A stretch of DNA of 64,000 nt from an uncultured Acetobacterium sp. (GCF_963664135.1 NZ_OY760905.1:3312736-3376735); one strand, 5' to 3'. Positions 17,291 to 27,044 are shown, counted from the stretch's first letter. Made by a program: numbers and translations. Notes: generated by a model not told the origin, from the letters alone.

Positions 17291-17962
17291 TCAGCTATTA
17301 CTTTTTTTCTGGATAACAAAAAACAGTTTTCGGGGAAGTGCACCTTCTTCAAATTGATCGATTTTTATTGTTTTAAATGAACCTGCTATTTTTTCAACCT
17401 TTTCCAGACTGAAGAAATGAATAATAAATTTACCGCACTCATAAAGATCTTCACCCTGATGGATGCCCGTACCGTAGTCAGCATCATCAGTATTTCTTGC
17501 CGTATAGATGTTGATACCCCCAGGTTTTAACACCCGGTTGGTCTCCATGGCAATGAACGCCAGTTCTGCTGTTGTAAGTGCCATACAATAGAGCATATGC
17601 GAATAGCAGGCATCAAACGTCTCATCCTCAAAAGGAAAAGGCTTTCGAACATCATGAAAAACAGGTGTGATCAAATGGGTCGCCTCTCGTTCGGCTACAC
17701 TTTTTTTGATAGCCTGAATCCCTGCGGACGTATATTCGACAACGGTGATTTCAAAGCCGTTTTCAGCAAAATACAGAGTATCCCGACCCTGCCCTCCGCC
17801 CAGTTCGAGAATCTTCTTGACGCCATTCTCCTTGAAGATTTCAACAGCTTTGATTGCTGCTTCACTCGGGTTTGTTCCAAACATCTGCGGTTTATTGCTG
17901 AATGTTTCTTCCCAATGGGAATATTGTGTGTTTAAGTTTTCATTTTTCATATCAATTTCCAT
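17291..17962 (-). CDS. Class I SAM-dependent methyltransferase (TehB-like)
   Basis: A 223-residue Rossmann methyltransferase. Motif I is ILELGGGQGRDTLYFAENG, followed by an acidic residue in VVEYTSAG, FHDVRKPFPFEDETFDACYSHML and VLKPGGINIYTAR. The pattern resembles TehB and tellurite or thiol methyltransferase relatives. The substrate is unknown. It is the second of two leftward genes after the CGGC protein, with a 33-base gap; the ribosome site is weak. Confidence 0.75.
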   Translation of the reverse strand: MEIDMKNENLNTQYSHWEETFSNKPQMFGTNPSEAAIKAVEIFKENGVKKILELGGGQGRDTLYFAENGFEITVVEYTSAGIQAIKKSVAEREATHLITPVFHDVRKPFPFEDETFDACYSHMLYCMALTTAELAFIAMETNRVLKPGGINIYTARNTDDADYGTGIHQGEDLYECGKFIIHFFSLEKVEKIAGSFKTIKIDQFEEGALPRKLFFVIQKKSNS

Positions 17963-17995
17963 TCTGAAATTTCTTCTTTAAGTTCTATGTATTAT

Positions 17996-18328
17996 CTAAT
18001 GTGTATAATCAATTATTCTAATCGATTCGCCAACTTTCTTTTCGATAGCAGCTTTCATTTGTTCGGCATGAGGACAAGCAAAGCCGATCGGATTTCCTTT
18101 TGTTATACAGGAAGCAAGAGCGATCGTATCCGCACCACGTTTAACCATCTCTGCAGCTCGTGTTACCGCTTTTTTACCGGGGCATCCTCCGCAGGTATTT
18201 ACGCCTACTACCTCGATTTCTTCTTCAACGTCTTCAAAAGCCAATTTCTTTGTATTCATGACTTTGAAACAAGTCATTGCAGGACACATATCCTCTGTTT
18301 GCATACATCTGATTAAGCCAACTTTCAT
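17996..18328 (-). CDS. CGGC-domain protein
   Basis: A 110-residue cysteine-rich protein of the CGGC family, named for the motif seen here as VNTCGGCPGKKAV. Further Cys residues occur in GLIRCMQTEDMCPAMTC near the N-terminus and in LASCITKGNPIGFACPH, enough for an Fe-S or other metal site. ATG 18328 is used because GAGAGG lies eight bases before it; an in-frame ATG lies five codons upstream. The function of the family is not established; it is common in anaerobes and often linked to metal or redox control. Confidence 0.78.
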   Translation of the reverse strand: MKVGLIRCMQTEDMCPAMTCFKVMNTKKLAFEDVEEEIEVVGVNTCGGCPGKKAVTRAAEMVKRGADTIALASCITKGNPIGFACPHAEQMKAAIEKKVGESIRIIDYTH

Positions 18329-18343
18329 TGCGAGACCTCTCAT

Positions 18344-18798
18344 TTCTTTTAGTTATTTTATAGATTTTACCATAATATACTCGGTAGTATCATTAGTTTT
18401 TATTCGATCAGCATTTACGTTTGAAGGTAAACATCTACAAGTTGTGGATTTAGGTGAAAATCTTCACGTTATATCGGTTAAAAAACACAAAAAAAGATGG
18501 TCAAAAGCCAGCGGCTGAAATCTGACACAGAAATGACATAAAACAGTTATAGAATTTGCTCATTAGAGTAACGTTTTAAAATTAATAGAGGAGGCTGTTT
18601 TAAGAATGAAAGAAACATAATTTTATGCGGACTTTTATTGGCAAGTAAGGTATGAGTGCGATTGACGCAAATATTCTATTTTTGGATTGGGTTGAAAACA
18701 CAAAAAAAGGCCTTATTTGTTAGTTATGTTAATCAACCTCGAATAAGTTTAGATACATACACGACAGATCAATTTTTTAAGAAGGAGAGGTATTATCA
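18344..18798. other. 455-base intergenic region between divergent genes
   Basis: This AT-rich gap separates the leftward CGGC gene from the rightward polyferredoxin gene. Open frames here are short and lack good starts. A GAGGAGG near 18592 is followed by a four-codon frame (ATG AAA GAA ACA TAA), probably chance. AAACAC/GTGTTT-like half sites and several poly-A runs are present, but I could not assign a convincing promoter. Confidence 0.4.
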
Positions 18799-20403
18799 AT
18801 GAATGTAAATTGGAATAAAGCAGCAAAATGGACAAGACTCCTGGTTTTGGTGGGGCTCCTCATTTGGGTTACCTATGAATCATATATGCATCAGGTTTTA
18901 GGCGGCGGAAAAGCGCCGTCAATTCATGCACTGTGTCCCTACGGTGCCTTGGAAAGTCTGTATACACTGTTCTTAACGGGTAGTTTTATCAAGAAAATTT
19001 ATTCGGGTACAGTCGTTTTACTGGTATTGACAGTTGTACTGGCAGTTCTGTTTCGAAGGAGTTTTTGTGGATTGCTTTGTCCTTTTGGGGCGCTACAGGA
19101 AGTGTTTGCAAAAATCGGCCAGAAACTATTCAAAAAGCGTTTTATTATCCCCCAAAAAATTGATCGATTTGCGCGGTATTTCAAATATATCGTTCTCGTT
19201 CTTACCGTGGGAATGGCCTGGTATTATGGTTCACTCTGGATGGCACCCTATGATCCCTATACCGCGTATTCTCATTTATCCGCAATTTCCGGTTCGATTG
19301 AGGAGGACCCGTTAGCGATTATTGGTTTCGCGCTACTATTTATTACCATAATCGGATCATTGCTGTATGACCGGTTTTTCTGTAAATATTTGTGTCCAGC
19401 CGGGGCATTCTACGCAATCATCGGTAAACTGAGCCCGACTAAAGTAGTTCGTAATGATAGCCTTTGTGTACACTGCAAAAAGTGCGACAAGTCCTGTCCA
19501 GTGAACATTGAGATTGAAAAGGCAGAACGGATTACGACAACAGAGTGCATCAACTGTAACGAATGTGTTCTGGCATGCCCAAGTAAAGGCGCACTTGAGG
19601 TCAAGGTTGCCAAAAAAAGTGTCCATCCGATGGTGATGGTGGTTTTAGTTGTAGGGTTATTTTTCGGAACAATTCTCACGGCCCAGTTAACCGAAAATTT
19701 TCAAATCTTGCCATTAGCTGTTGCCCAGGGTGAAGTTATTCCCATTTATGAAGTGAAAGGTTATAACACCATTGAAGAAGCAGCGACCCTCACCGGACTG
19801 TCTTTGGATGAAGTGTACCAGCAATTGGCGATCCCCAAAAGTGTCCCTAAGAATACACAATTTAAAAACATTTCAGCGCTGGTTCCTGAATATAAATTCG
19901 ATGAAGCCAAGGCAAATGCTGAGGGATCTCAAAATGGAGCATCTTCGGCAGGCTCTTCAGAAAATGCTTTAACTGCAGGCAACATCGATGTCAGTGGCAT
20001 TAAGGGCTCAATGAGTATTCAACAGGCAATGGACAGTTTAGGGATGGCCTCAAGTGATTTCTATATCCTGTTTAAAATTCCCGAAACGGTTCCACCGCAA
20101 ACACTTTTAAAAGAAATTTCAACTGTTTTGCCGGGCTATAATTTTCAGCAGATAAAGGATGCATTGAGTGTAGTGGCTCCTACAGAATCATCTGAGAATA
20201 CTGAATCCGGCACCGTCGATGTCAGTGGTGTTAAAGGCACCATGAGCATTCAACAAGCAATGGACAGTTTAGGGATGGCATCAAGTGAGTTCTATATCCT
20301 TTTCAAAATTCCCGAATCAGTTCCACCAGAAACCATTTTAAAAGAAATTTCAGCTATTTCGCCGGGATATGATTTTCAACAGATAAAAGATTCGCTGCAA
20401 TAG
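18799..20403 (+). CDS. NapH/NosR-like membrane polyferredoxin with three C-terminal repeats
   Basis: A 534-residue membrane iron-sulfur protein. The first 300 residues have an N-terminal helix, then NapH/NosR-type motifs FCGLLCPFGALQE and FCKYLCPAGAFY, and two ferredoxin motifs, CVHCKKCDKSCP and CINCNECVLACP. A final helix (near residue 280) is followed by a tail of about 240 residues with three related units of about 60 residues, the last two almost identical. The tail probably lies outside the cytoplasm. Such proteins pass electrons between a quinone or membrane donor and soluble partners. A secreted ferritin-like protein follows, but a terminator separates them. The electron partner is unknown. 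Confidence 0.82.
   Translation: MNVNWNKAAKWTRLLVLVGLLIWVTYESYMHQVLGGGKAPSIHALCPYGALESLYTLFLTGSFIKKIYSGTVVLLVLTVVLAVLFRRSFCGLLCPFGALQEVFAKIGQKLFKKRFIIPQKIDRFARYFKYIVLVLTVGMAWYYGSLWMAPYDPYTAYSHLSAISGSIEEDPLAIIGFALLFITIIGSLLYDRFFCKYLCPAGAFYAIIGKLSPTKVVRNDSLCVHCKKCDKSCPVNIEIEKAERITTTECINCNECVLACPSKGALEVKVAKKSVHPMVMVVLVVGLFFGTILTAQLTENFQILPLAVAQGEVIPIYEVKGYNTIEEAATLTGLSLDEVYQQLAIPKSVPKNTQFKNISALVPEYKFDEAKANAEGSQNGASSAGSSENALTAGNIDVSGIKGSMSIQQAMDSLGMASSDFYILFKIPETVPPQTLLKEISTVLPGYNFQQIKDALSVVAPTESSENTESGTVDVSGVKGTMSIQQAMDSLGMASSEFYILFKIPESVPPETILKEISAISPGYDFQQIKDSLQ
19987..20397 (+). repeat. Two tandem 180-bp coding repeats in the polyferredoxin gene
   Basis: Units at 19987-20166 and 20218-20397 encode 60-residue repeats (residues 397-456 and 474-533), each beginning DVSG and containing MSIQQAMDSLGMASS and the IPE.VPP segment. 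They are separated by a 17-residue Ser/Thr/Glu linker. DNA identity is high with mainly third-base changes. A more distant unit occupies residues about 315-370. Confidence 0.9.
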
Positions 20404-20416
20404 ACTTCTCCTACAA

Positions 20417-20456
20417 AAAACACTCAAGAACGGAAACGTTTTTGAGTGTTTTTGTT
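20417..20456 (+). terminator. Terminator of the polyferredoxin gene
   Basis: AACACTCAAGAACG/CGTTTTTGAGTGTT with a GAAA tetraloop-like turn, ending in TTTTG and T5. Confidence 0.85.
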
Positions 20457-20610
20457 TTTGGGCCAATAACTGAATCGTCTTTTCAACGAATTCGCTTAAG
20501 ATCATTACAGGTTTTATTCATTTGACATGTAATTGACACTTAAGAGGAATAAGATAAACACACAAAGAAGAACACCAAAAAACTTTAAACAAAAAAAGGA
20601 GTTGAGTACC

Positions 20611-21120
20611 ATGAAAAAATTAGTACATTTAGTTTCAGCAGTGATGTTGGCCTTGACCTTATTTTTAACGACTGGAATGGCGATGGCGGCAGAATTGCCC
20701 AAAGGATCAGCAGGTGCACTTGGCGATGACAGTTACACACTTGAAGAAATGCTGACCTATGCGATTCAGGACGAATATGCAGCGCAAGCGGAGTACAGTG
20801 GCATTATCGATACCTATGGCGCAGTAAAACCTTATAAGAATATTGTGACAGCAGAAACCAAACATATCAATGCTTTAATACCATTGTTTGGAGCCTCAAA
20901 TCTGGCCGTGCCAGTTAATGATGCCAAAGCTCAGGTCGTGATTCCGGATTCTTTGAAACAGAGTTACGAAATAGGGATCAATGCCGAAATTCAGAATATT
21001 GAAATGTATAATCGTTTTCTAAAAGAAAACCTTCCTACTGAGGTGAGAACAGTGTTTGAATCGTTAATGAACGCTTCGCAAAGTCATCTTGCAGCGTTTG
21101 AACGGGCCGCTAAAAGGTAA
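20611..21120 (+). CDS. Secreted ferritin-like DUF2202 protein
   Basis: A 169-residue exported protein. The signal peptide (residues 1-29) has KK, a long hydrophobic core and an AMAA cleavage site. The mature part is a DUF2202 ferritin-like four-helix bundle: EEMLTYAIQDEYAAQAEYSGI, EAETKHI-type TAETKHINALI and NAEIQNIEMYNRFL supply the Glu and His residues of a diiron centre. ATG 20611 has AAAGGAG upstream. The family's reaction is not known; the diiron ligands suggest oxygen or peroxide handling or metal binding at the cell surface. Confidence 0.8.
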   Translation: MKKLVHLVSAVMLALTLFLTTGMAMAAELPKGSAGALGDDSYTLEEMLTYAIQDEYAAQAEYSGIIDTYGAVKPYKNIVTAETKHINALIPLFGASNLAVPVNDAKAQVVIPDSLKQSYEIGINAEIQNIEMYNRFLKENLPTEVRTVFESLMNASQSHLAAFERAAKR

Positions 21121-21173
21121 AGGTTATGCAGTACAGTAATGCAAGAAAATGTTTAACGCTTGAAAGAAATACT

Positions 21174-21213
21174 AAAAATCGCCTAAAGATCAGTTGATCT
21201 TTAGGCGATTTTT
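21174..21213. terminator. Bidirectional terminator
   Basis: A perfect 19-bp inverted repeat (AAAAATCGCCTAAAGATCA and its complement) around a GT loop, with A5 on one side and T5 on the other, between convergent genes. Confidence 0.92.
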
Positions 21214-21245
21214 ATATTGTATAGCGATAAAATTAAATTGTATTA

Positions 21246-22379
21246 TTATTGACAAATATTTTGCATGACCATCACTGCAGCGCCAATCGAAATTGAGTAT
21301 TCTTTAAAGTAACCACCTTTTATAAATCTGAGTTCATTATCTTTAATATGACATGTTTCCAAGGCGATTTTTGTACATTGATCATAGAATAATTGCGAAT
21401 GATGAATGAGCGGACCACTCAAAATGATTAATTGAGGATTGAGAAATCGAATAAAATTTGAAAGTCCGATTCCAAAATATAAGGCTGATTCAATAATAAG
21501 ATCCCTGGCGATTGGATTATTATTTTTTGCCAAGTGACAAACATCCCGATAAGTAATTTTATTTAAATCTTTATTAAATAAGGCTGTTTCCGCTGGCCCT
21601 ACTTGTTTAAGATAATTTTGTGTTAGTTTAGCAATGGAAACACAGGTTTCCACACATCCATGATTTCCACAAGAGCACAGATCTCCATTTTTGTCGACGA
21701 TCATATGACCGAGGGCATCTTCGGAAGGATCATTGGGACGAATCAAAAGATTCGTTGAAATGACTCCTGTTCTGATCCCAACGCCGCAGTGAATGTAGGC
21801 AATATTTTTTATATCACTACCAAATCCAATCAGATGTTCACCAATAACAGCAGCATTAGCACCGTTATCGATGGTTATTGGCACACCATATTCTTTACTT
21901 AATTTTACATATAATTCATTAGTGTCAAAACTCAAAACGATTCCGATCCCAATGCCAACAATCATCGGCTTTTCAATTTCAGCTCGACGGAGAAGATCAC
22001 TTATAATCGCTGGCAATGAGGTGATGACATCTTCTACCTGATAAGCATCTTCTATTTTTTCTTCGGCGACAACTTTATATTTTAAATTTGCAATAATAAC
22101 CTGGGTATAAGTTCTGGATATATCAATCCCGATTAAATAAAAACCAGATGGGTTTACATCATATAATGCCGGTTTTCTGCCCCCGGTGGATTCCGCAGTT
22201 GCAGCTTCACCAATTAAATTTCGATTGACTAGCGTTTTTATATCTCGGTTCAATGTTGTTAATTTAATCTGGGTCTGATCAAATAATTGGTTTTTGGTTA
22301 AAGGCCCATATTTTTGAATGGTGTTAAAGATGTATTTACAGCGGTTATTTAATGTTTCGAGATTTTTATATGCGTTCAT
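21246..22379 (-). CDS. ROK-family transcriptional regulator
   Basis: A 377-residue NagC/XylR-type repressor. The N-terminal winged helix covers LTKNQLFDQTQIKLTTLNRDIKTLVNRNLI (about residues 24-55). The ROK sugar-kinase-like part follows with GIDISRTYTQVII, IDNGANAAVIGEHLIG, and the zinc motif CSCGNHGCVETC near residue 236. It lies upstream of the H+-ATPase gene on the same strand in the sense that the ATPase precedes it in transcription; the gap is 43 bases, so they may form one unit. The inducer is probably a sugar or sugar phosphate; target genes are not evident here. Confidence 0.82.
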   Translation of the reverse strand: MNAYKNLETLNNRCKYIFNTIQKYGPLTKNQLFDQTQIKLTTLNRDIKTLVNRNLIGEAATAESTGGRKPALYDVNPSGFYLIGIDISRTYTQVIIANLKYKVVAEEKIEDAYQVEDVITSLPAIISDLLRRAEIEKPMIVGIGIGIVLSFDTNELYVKLSKEYGVPITIDNGANAAVIGEHLIGFGSDIKNIAYIHCGVGIRTGVISTNLLIRPNDPSEDALGHMIVDKNGDLCSCGNHGCVETCVSIAKLTQNYLKQVGPAETALFNKDLNKITYRDVCHLAKNNNPIARDLIIESALYFGIGLSNFIRFLNPQLIILSGPLIHHSQLFYDQCTKIALETCHIKDNELRFIKGGYFKEYSISIGAAVMVMQNICQ

Positions 22380-22422
22380 TTATTTGAGATCCCTTCTGCA
22401 ATTATTTGAGATATTTTTTTGT

Positions 22423-24843
22423 TTATAGTTTGAAGCGCCTAAATAGGAACACTTTAACAAAATCAATGCTCAGCATAAAAAATAGCGCAACTGCTAAGAT
22501 CAAAAGCACTTGATTCACTAAAAGACCGGGGATAAAGATGCCGAAAATACCCAGTAACGCAAAGCCTAAAATGGTTAAGATGTTGACCAATAACAAATTT
22601 TTGTTAGGAACCGATGACCAGAAATGGCCTCTTTCTCTGACAATTAGTATTCTGAATTGAGTATTGAAAACAAGGCTTAGTAGTACCAGCGTTTGCAAGC
22701 TGGCAAAATCCATTTGAAAATAATTTAAACCAATATCGATTAGTACTAAATCTTCAAGTGCAAAGAACAGGCCGAGAATAAACGCGGCGACAGTAATATT
22801 TCTGAGTTCCCACTGATTAGGTGAATCGGTGGATTTGACATTATCGGTTGCAATGGACATGGTTACAAAATCATTCGCAAAGACCAAAAGGGACATGCCC
22901 AAAAGGGAAATAACCAGATCATGCAACCAAAAAAATCCGACGGTAAATAAGATGACCACTTCGACGACTTTTGTTATTTTATTGATCACCCAAGTCAACA
23001 TGCGCTGATAGGTTTTTCGACTCACCTTCACAGCATCAATGATTTCGCTTAATCCCGGTTGGGTTAAGACAATGCTGGCCGATGCTTTTGCGACATCCGT
23101 TGCTTCACTGACAGCTGTCCCAAGTTCAGCTTGTTTCAGTGCCGGAGAGTCATTGACGCCATCGCCAGTCATTCCAACCATGTGGCCATTATCCTGGAGC
23201 AGTTTAACGATTTTATATTTATCTTCTGGATATACTTCCGCAAAACCGTCACTTTCTTCAATGAGTTTGAGCTGGTCACGATGACTTAAACCCTTCAATT
23301 CCTCAATCCGATTGATGGCATTGCCGATGCCGACCTGCATGGATATCTCCTGTGCGATGGCGATACTATCACCGGTCAGCATCAGACACTTGATCCCAAG
23401 CCTTTTTATTTCAGTGATCATATTGGCTGAATCAAGCCGCGGGGGATCCGCGATGGCAAATAGTCCGACCAGGTTAAAATAATTGCTATTTTCTGCTGCC
23501 GTTACGGCGACGGCAATTGTTCTGGATCCTTTTTTAGAGAACCCATCAATGGTATTGTTTATTTCCGCCAATGTTTTTGTATCGATTTCTCCACATAGTG
23601 CCATGATGGTTTGAACGGCGCCTTTAACGATTCTAAAACGAGTGCCATTAAAGTTAACGAGCGCTTCAGTTTTTTTATCTTCAGGATTGAATGGGGTGTA
23701 GGAAAGTTGTTCATAGCCATCAATGCTGGATTTAATCGATTTTGAATAATTGATAATTGAAAGATCAATGGCATCCAGGCCTTCTTCACGGGAAGCCAAT
23801 ACGGCCATAGTGACAAGATCTGTTTGCGTATATTTTCCAAAAGCGATGCTCTCAGCAACAGATAGCTTATTTTGAGTGATGGTGCCGGTCTTATCGAAGC
23901 AGAAAATATCGATGGATGCAGCATCCTCGATTGAATCAAGGCGGGTTACAAGGACTCCTTTTTGGGATAGTTCCATTGCTCCCACAGCTTGAACAATCGT
24001 CAGCACTGCTGGCAGCGCAACCGGGATCGCACCAATTAGAAAGATCACAATAAAAGACAGGATGAACAAAAAATCCTTATGAAGATACAAAGCGAATAAA
24101 GAAACAATCATCGAGGCTGCAATCCCCAGATACATCATGTATTTGACAATCGTCATCATTAATTCTTCCTGTTTTGACTTTGGTTTAGCAATTTTTACCA
24201 GTTCAACCGTTCTGCCAAAAAAGGTATTTGCACCGGTATTAACAACCACACCGATAGCCTCACCACGTTTGACAATTGAACTTGAATGAACAATGTCGGA
24301 GGGATGCAGATCTTTTGGTAAGGATTCCCCAGTTAGTGCTGATTCATCAGCAGAAATGTCACCAGTTATAATTTTAATATCCGCAGGGGATAAATCGCCA
24401 CGTTTAATATTAACAATATCTCCGGGTACGATAATATTAGCATCTTTTACCAGCCATTCCTGATCTCGCAAGAGTTTTGTTTTAATTTCTAACTTTTTTT
24501 TAAGCAACTCGACAGCTTTTTGAGAATTTTGTGATTGGAGATAGCCGATCATGGCATTGACCGTCAGCAAAACAAAAATAATAATGCTCTCGGTATAATG
24601 CTCCAGTATAATGGTGAGGATGATGGCGAATTCCAATAACCAGGGCATCGGTCCCCAATAGCGTTTAAAAAATTCAAGCAGAGGATTTCTTCTGGGTTCG
24701 GCAATTTCATTAAATCCAAATTGCTTGATACGATTTTTAGCTTCTTCGCCAGAAAGTCCGTCTGCCGAAGTTTGCAGAAAGGATAGGACCGCTTCAATTG
24801 ACATTTGTTTGTAATCGGCAGTGCTTTTGATCTTCGAATCCAT
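22423..24843 (-). CDS. P-type H+-ATPase of the plasma-membrane (P3A) class
   Basis: An 806-residue P-type ATPase. It has the phosphorylation motif CFDKTGTIT near residue 315, TGES in LTGESLPKD, nucleotide-binding KGAVQTIM, and the hinge GMTGDGVNDSPALKQA. The N-terminal LEFFKRYWGPMPWLLE and the helix stretch VFANDFVTMSIATDN match archaeal and plant-type proton pumps rather than calcium or heavy-metal pumps. It would extrude protons using ATP. The ribosome site AAAGGAG precedes ATG 24843. In an acetogen that relies on Na+ or H+ gradients it could act in pH homeostasis; ion specificity is inferred. Confidence 0.85.
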   Translation of the reverse strand: MDSKIKSTADYKQMSIEAVLSFLQTSADGLSGEEAKNRIKQFGFNEIAEPRRNPLLEFFKRYWGPMPWLLEFAIILTIILEHYTESIIIFVLLTVNAMIGYLQSQNSQKAVELLKKKLEIKTKLLRDQEWLVKDANIIVPGDIVNIKRGDLSPADIKIITGDISADESALTGESLPKDLHPSDIVHSSSIVKRGEAIGVVVNTGANTFFGRTVELVKIAKPKSKQEELMMTIVKYMMYLGIAASMIVSLFALYLHKDFLFILSFIVIFLIGAIPVALPAVLTIVQAVGAMELSQKGVLVTRLDSIEDAASIDIFCFDKTGTITQNKLSVAESIAFGKYTQTDLVTMAVLASREEGLDAIDLSIINYSKSIKSSIDGYEQLSYTPFNPEDKKTEALVNFNGTRFRIVKGAVQTIMALCGEIDTKTLAEINNTIDGFSKKGSRTIAVAVTAAENSNYFNLVGLFAIADPPRLDSANMITEIKRLGIKCLMLTGDSIAIAQEISMQVGIGNAINRIEELKGLSHRDQLKLIEESDGFAEVYPEDKYKIVKLLQDNGHMVGMTGDGVNDSPALKQAELGTAVSEATDVAKASASIVLTQPGLSEIIDAVKVSRKTYQRMLTWVINKITKVVEVVILFTVGFFWLHDLVISLLGMSLLVFANDFVTMSIATDNVKSTDSPNQWELRNITVAAFILGLFFALEDLVLIDIGLNYFQMDFASLQTLVLLSLVFNTQFRILIVRERGHFWSSVPNKNLLLVNILTILGFALLGIFGIFIPGLLVNQVLLILAVALFFMLSIDFVKVFLFRRFKL

Positions 24844-24885
24844 AAAAATTTCTCCTTTGAAAGAATTTGATGTTCAAATCATCGA

Positions 24886-25656
24886 TTAAAGATTATTATT
24901 CCTTTTTCGATAGTTCGAGAAAATTAGAAAGATTACCCAAATAATAACTCCCCCTAAACTGACTAACTGAGCAATTCTGAAAGGACCAAACATTAAACTA
25001 TCAGTTCGTAACCCTTCAATAAAAAATCTGCCAATAGAATATAAACCAATATATGTAAAGAATACTATCCCATTTGTTTTAAATTTTCTTATGATAAACA
25101 TTAATGTGATAAAAATCGATAGGTTCCATACCGATTCATATAAAAAAGTTGGTTGGTAATACACGCCATTAATATACATACCGTTTTGAATAAAAATTGG
25201 GAAATTTTTGATAAATTCATAGGTAACGGGCTCTCCATGGGCTTCACTGTTAAAGAAATTACCCCACCGTCCAATTGCTTGAGCAAGGACAATGGATGGT
25301 GCAGCCACATCTGCTATTTTTAAAAAGTTAACTTTTTTATGCTTAGTTACAATGTATGCCGCGATAAGGGCAAACAAAATTCCACCATGAATAGCAAGCC
25401 CTCCTTGCCTGATATTGAAGATATCCAACAGATTATTTTGGTATTCATTGAATTGAAAGATGACGTAATATAATCGAGCGCCAATAATGCCAACTGGCAA
25501 AGAAATAATGACAGCATCCAAAAAGATTTCAAAATTAGTTTCCCGATACTTGCAATTATATTTTGCAATCATTATGCCTAAAGCCATTCCTGTTGCTATA
25601 AACAGACCGTACCATCTAATGCTAATGCCAAAAATATAAAAGGCGACAGGATTCAC
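24886..25656 (-). CDS. lgt: Prolipoprotein diacylglyceryl transferase
   Basis: Lgt transfers diacylglycerol from phosphatidylglycerol to the Cys of lipobox proteins in the cytoplasmic membrane. The protein has seven hydrophobic helices and the Lgt signature [13 protein letters not shown] near residues 135-147, preceded by [11 protein letters not shown] with the catalytic His region. The start is GTG (25654-25656 complement) with GGAGGAA upstream. Length is 256 residues, as usual. It would process the lipoproteins predicted in this window (ModA, ZnuA and the FecB-type protein). Confidence 0.95.
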   Translation of the reverse strand: MNPVAFYIFGISIRWYGLFIATGMALGIMIAKYNCKYRETNFEIFLDAVIISLPVGIIGARLYYVIFQFNEYQNNLLDIFNIRQGGLAIHGGILFALIAAYIVTKHKKVNFLKIADVAAPSIVLAQAIGRWGNFFNSEAHGEPVTYEFIKNFPIFIQNGMYINGVYYQPTFLYESVWNLSIFITLMFIIRKFKTNGIVFFTYIGLYSIGRFFIEGLRTDSLMFGPFRIAQLVSLGGVIIWVIFLIFSNYRKRNNNL

Positions 25657-25866
25657 TGTTATTCCTCCACTTCAAATTGATTCTAACATTATTCTAACCA
25701 CTTTTAGCCATTTTGGCAATAAGTCGATTGAATATTTTAATGATCGTCAATCTATTTTTGAGAAACAATCTAATTTGTGATGAAATCACAGAAAATGGGG
25801 GATTGAACTGATAAGATAAACAAGAAAACAAGAGTTAAAATATTAAGAAAAATAGAGGATATTAAA

Positions 25867-26112
25867 ATGATTAATCAGTCCCCAAATTTTGCTAAAGTTA
25901 ATAAAAAGGACGATCAAGTTGTCGAAGAGAAAATATTGGTGGTAAAGAAAGAACGATGTCCACAAAATCATCCTTGTCCATCAGTTGATGTATGTCCTGT
26001 AGAAGCGCTATCCCAGGTTGGCTTCGATGCCCCGGTTGTAGACATGGACAAATGCATAAAATGTGGAAAGTGTGTGAAATTTTGCCCAATGGGTGCGCTA
26101 CAATTAGAATAA
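25867..26112 (+). CDS. Small 4Fe-4S ferredoxin
   Basis: An 81-residue protein with one clear [4Fe-4S] motif CIKCGKCVKFCP near the C-terminus and a second, modified cluster CPQNHPCPSVDVCP near residues 37-50. It resembles the short ferredoxins found beside SUF genes in clostridia. ATG 25867 follows AGAGGA. The SufCB-like pair begins 206 bases downstream, so it may supply electrons or be an accessory of Fe-S assembly; this is inference. Confidence 0.8.
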   Translation: MINQSPNFAKVNKKDDQVVEEKILVVKKERCPQNHPCPSVDVCPVEALSQVGFDAPVVDMDKCIKCGKCVKFCPMGALQLE

Positions 26113-26318
26113 AGTTAACTGGGGCATTTCTCACACGTTTGAAATTTCTGAATCAGTTTTTTAAATATTTTGGTAGAATCATGTCAAAACAATGTAATAA
26201 GTGGTAAAATAAAAAAAGATATGATAGTAAATGTTTAATAATATCTATCTGCATTATGGATCAAAATTCAAAGACCAATTTAAAAAACTTGAAGAAAAAG
26301 AACAGGTAAGGAGAGAAA

Positions 26319-27044
26319 ATGTTAAAACTTGAAAACATTTCATTTGAAGTTGAAAATGAAAGAGAAATTTTAAAAGACGTTAATTTAACCATCGAAAAAG
26401 GTAAATTTATCGCCATAACGGGACCAAATGGCGGCGGAAAGTCAACGCTTGCCCGAATTATTTCTGGCGTTATCAAACCAACCAGAGGGAAAATTACTTT
26501 TTATGGGGAAGATATTACCGATTTATCCATAACTGAACGGGCTAAAAAAGGGATCAGCTTTGGTTTTCAACAGCCAATCCGTTTTAAAGGCATCACTGTT
26601 CACGATCTGATTAATATTGCCAAAGGGGAACAACTCTCAGTGGCTGACGCCAGCCATTATTTATCTGAAGTGGGTTTATGTGCCAAAGACTACATTAACC
26701 GGGAGTTAAGCGATAAACTATCCGGGGGCGAAATCAAACGGATTGAAATCGCCACCATTATCGCCAGAAACACCGTATTATCGATTTTTGACGAACCAGA
26801 AGCAGGCATCGACCTTTGGAGTTTCAATCATCTCATTGATATCTTTATGAAAATGCATGAAAGCAAAGAAAATTCAATCGTCATCATTTCCCACCAGGAG
26901 CGGATCTTGGATGTAGCAGACGAAATTATTGCGATGGTGGATGGTGCTATTATTCTAAGAGGGGCAAAGGAAAGTGTATTGCCTGAATTGCTCCACTGTG
27001 AAAACCCTGAAAATTGTGCGAATTGTCAAATCGTGGAGGCGTAA
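26319..27044 (+). CDS. sufC: SufC-like Fe-S assembly ATPase
   Basis: A 241-residue ABC ATPase of the SufC type: Walker A GPNGGGKST near residue 34, Q-loop FGFQQPIRFKG, signature LSGGEIKR, Walker B VLSIFDEPEAGID and ISHQERIL. It works in the cytoplasm with a SufB-like scaffold; the partner gene follows after 6 bases. The last residues carry an extra CENPENCANCQ Cys-rich tail not usual in SufC, perhaps a metal or cluster site. Such two-gene SufCB systems are considered minimal and ancient forms, also called SMS. Confidence 0.85.
   Translation: MLKLENISFEVENEREILKDVNLTIEKGKFIAITGPNGGGKSTLARIISGVIKPTRGKITFYGEDITDLSITERAKKGISFGFQQPIRFKGITVHDLINIAKGEQLSVADASHYLSEVGLCAKDYINRELSDKLSGGEIKRIEIATIIARNTVLSIFDEPEAGIDLWSFNHLIDIFMKMHESKENSIVIISHQERILDVADEIIAMVDGAIILRGAKESVLPELLHCENPENCANCQIVEA

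Noticed and set aside
18592..18630. Short leader peptide (ATG AAA GAA ACA TAA) with a strong GAGGAGG before the polyferredoxin gene
   Set aside because: It is only four codons and lies about 180 bases from the real start; a regulatory role cannot be supported.
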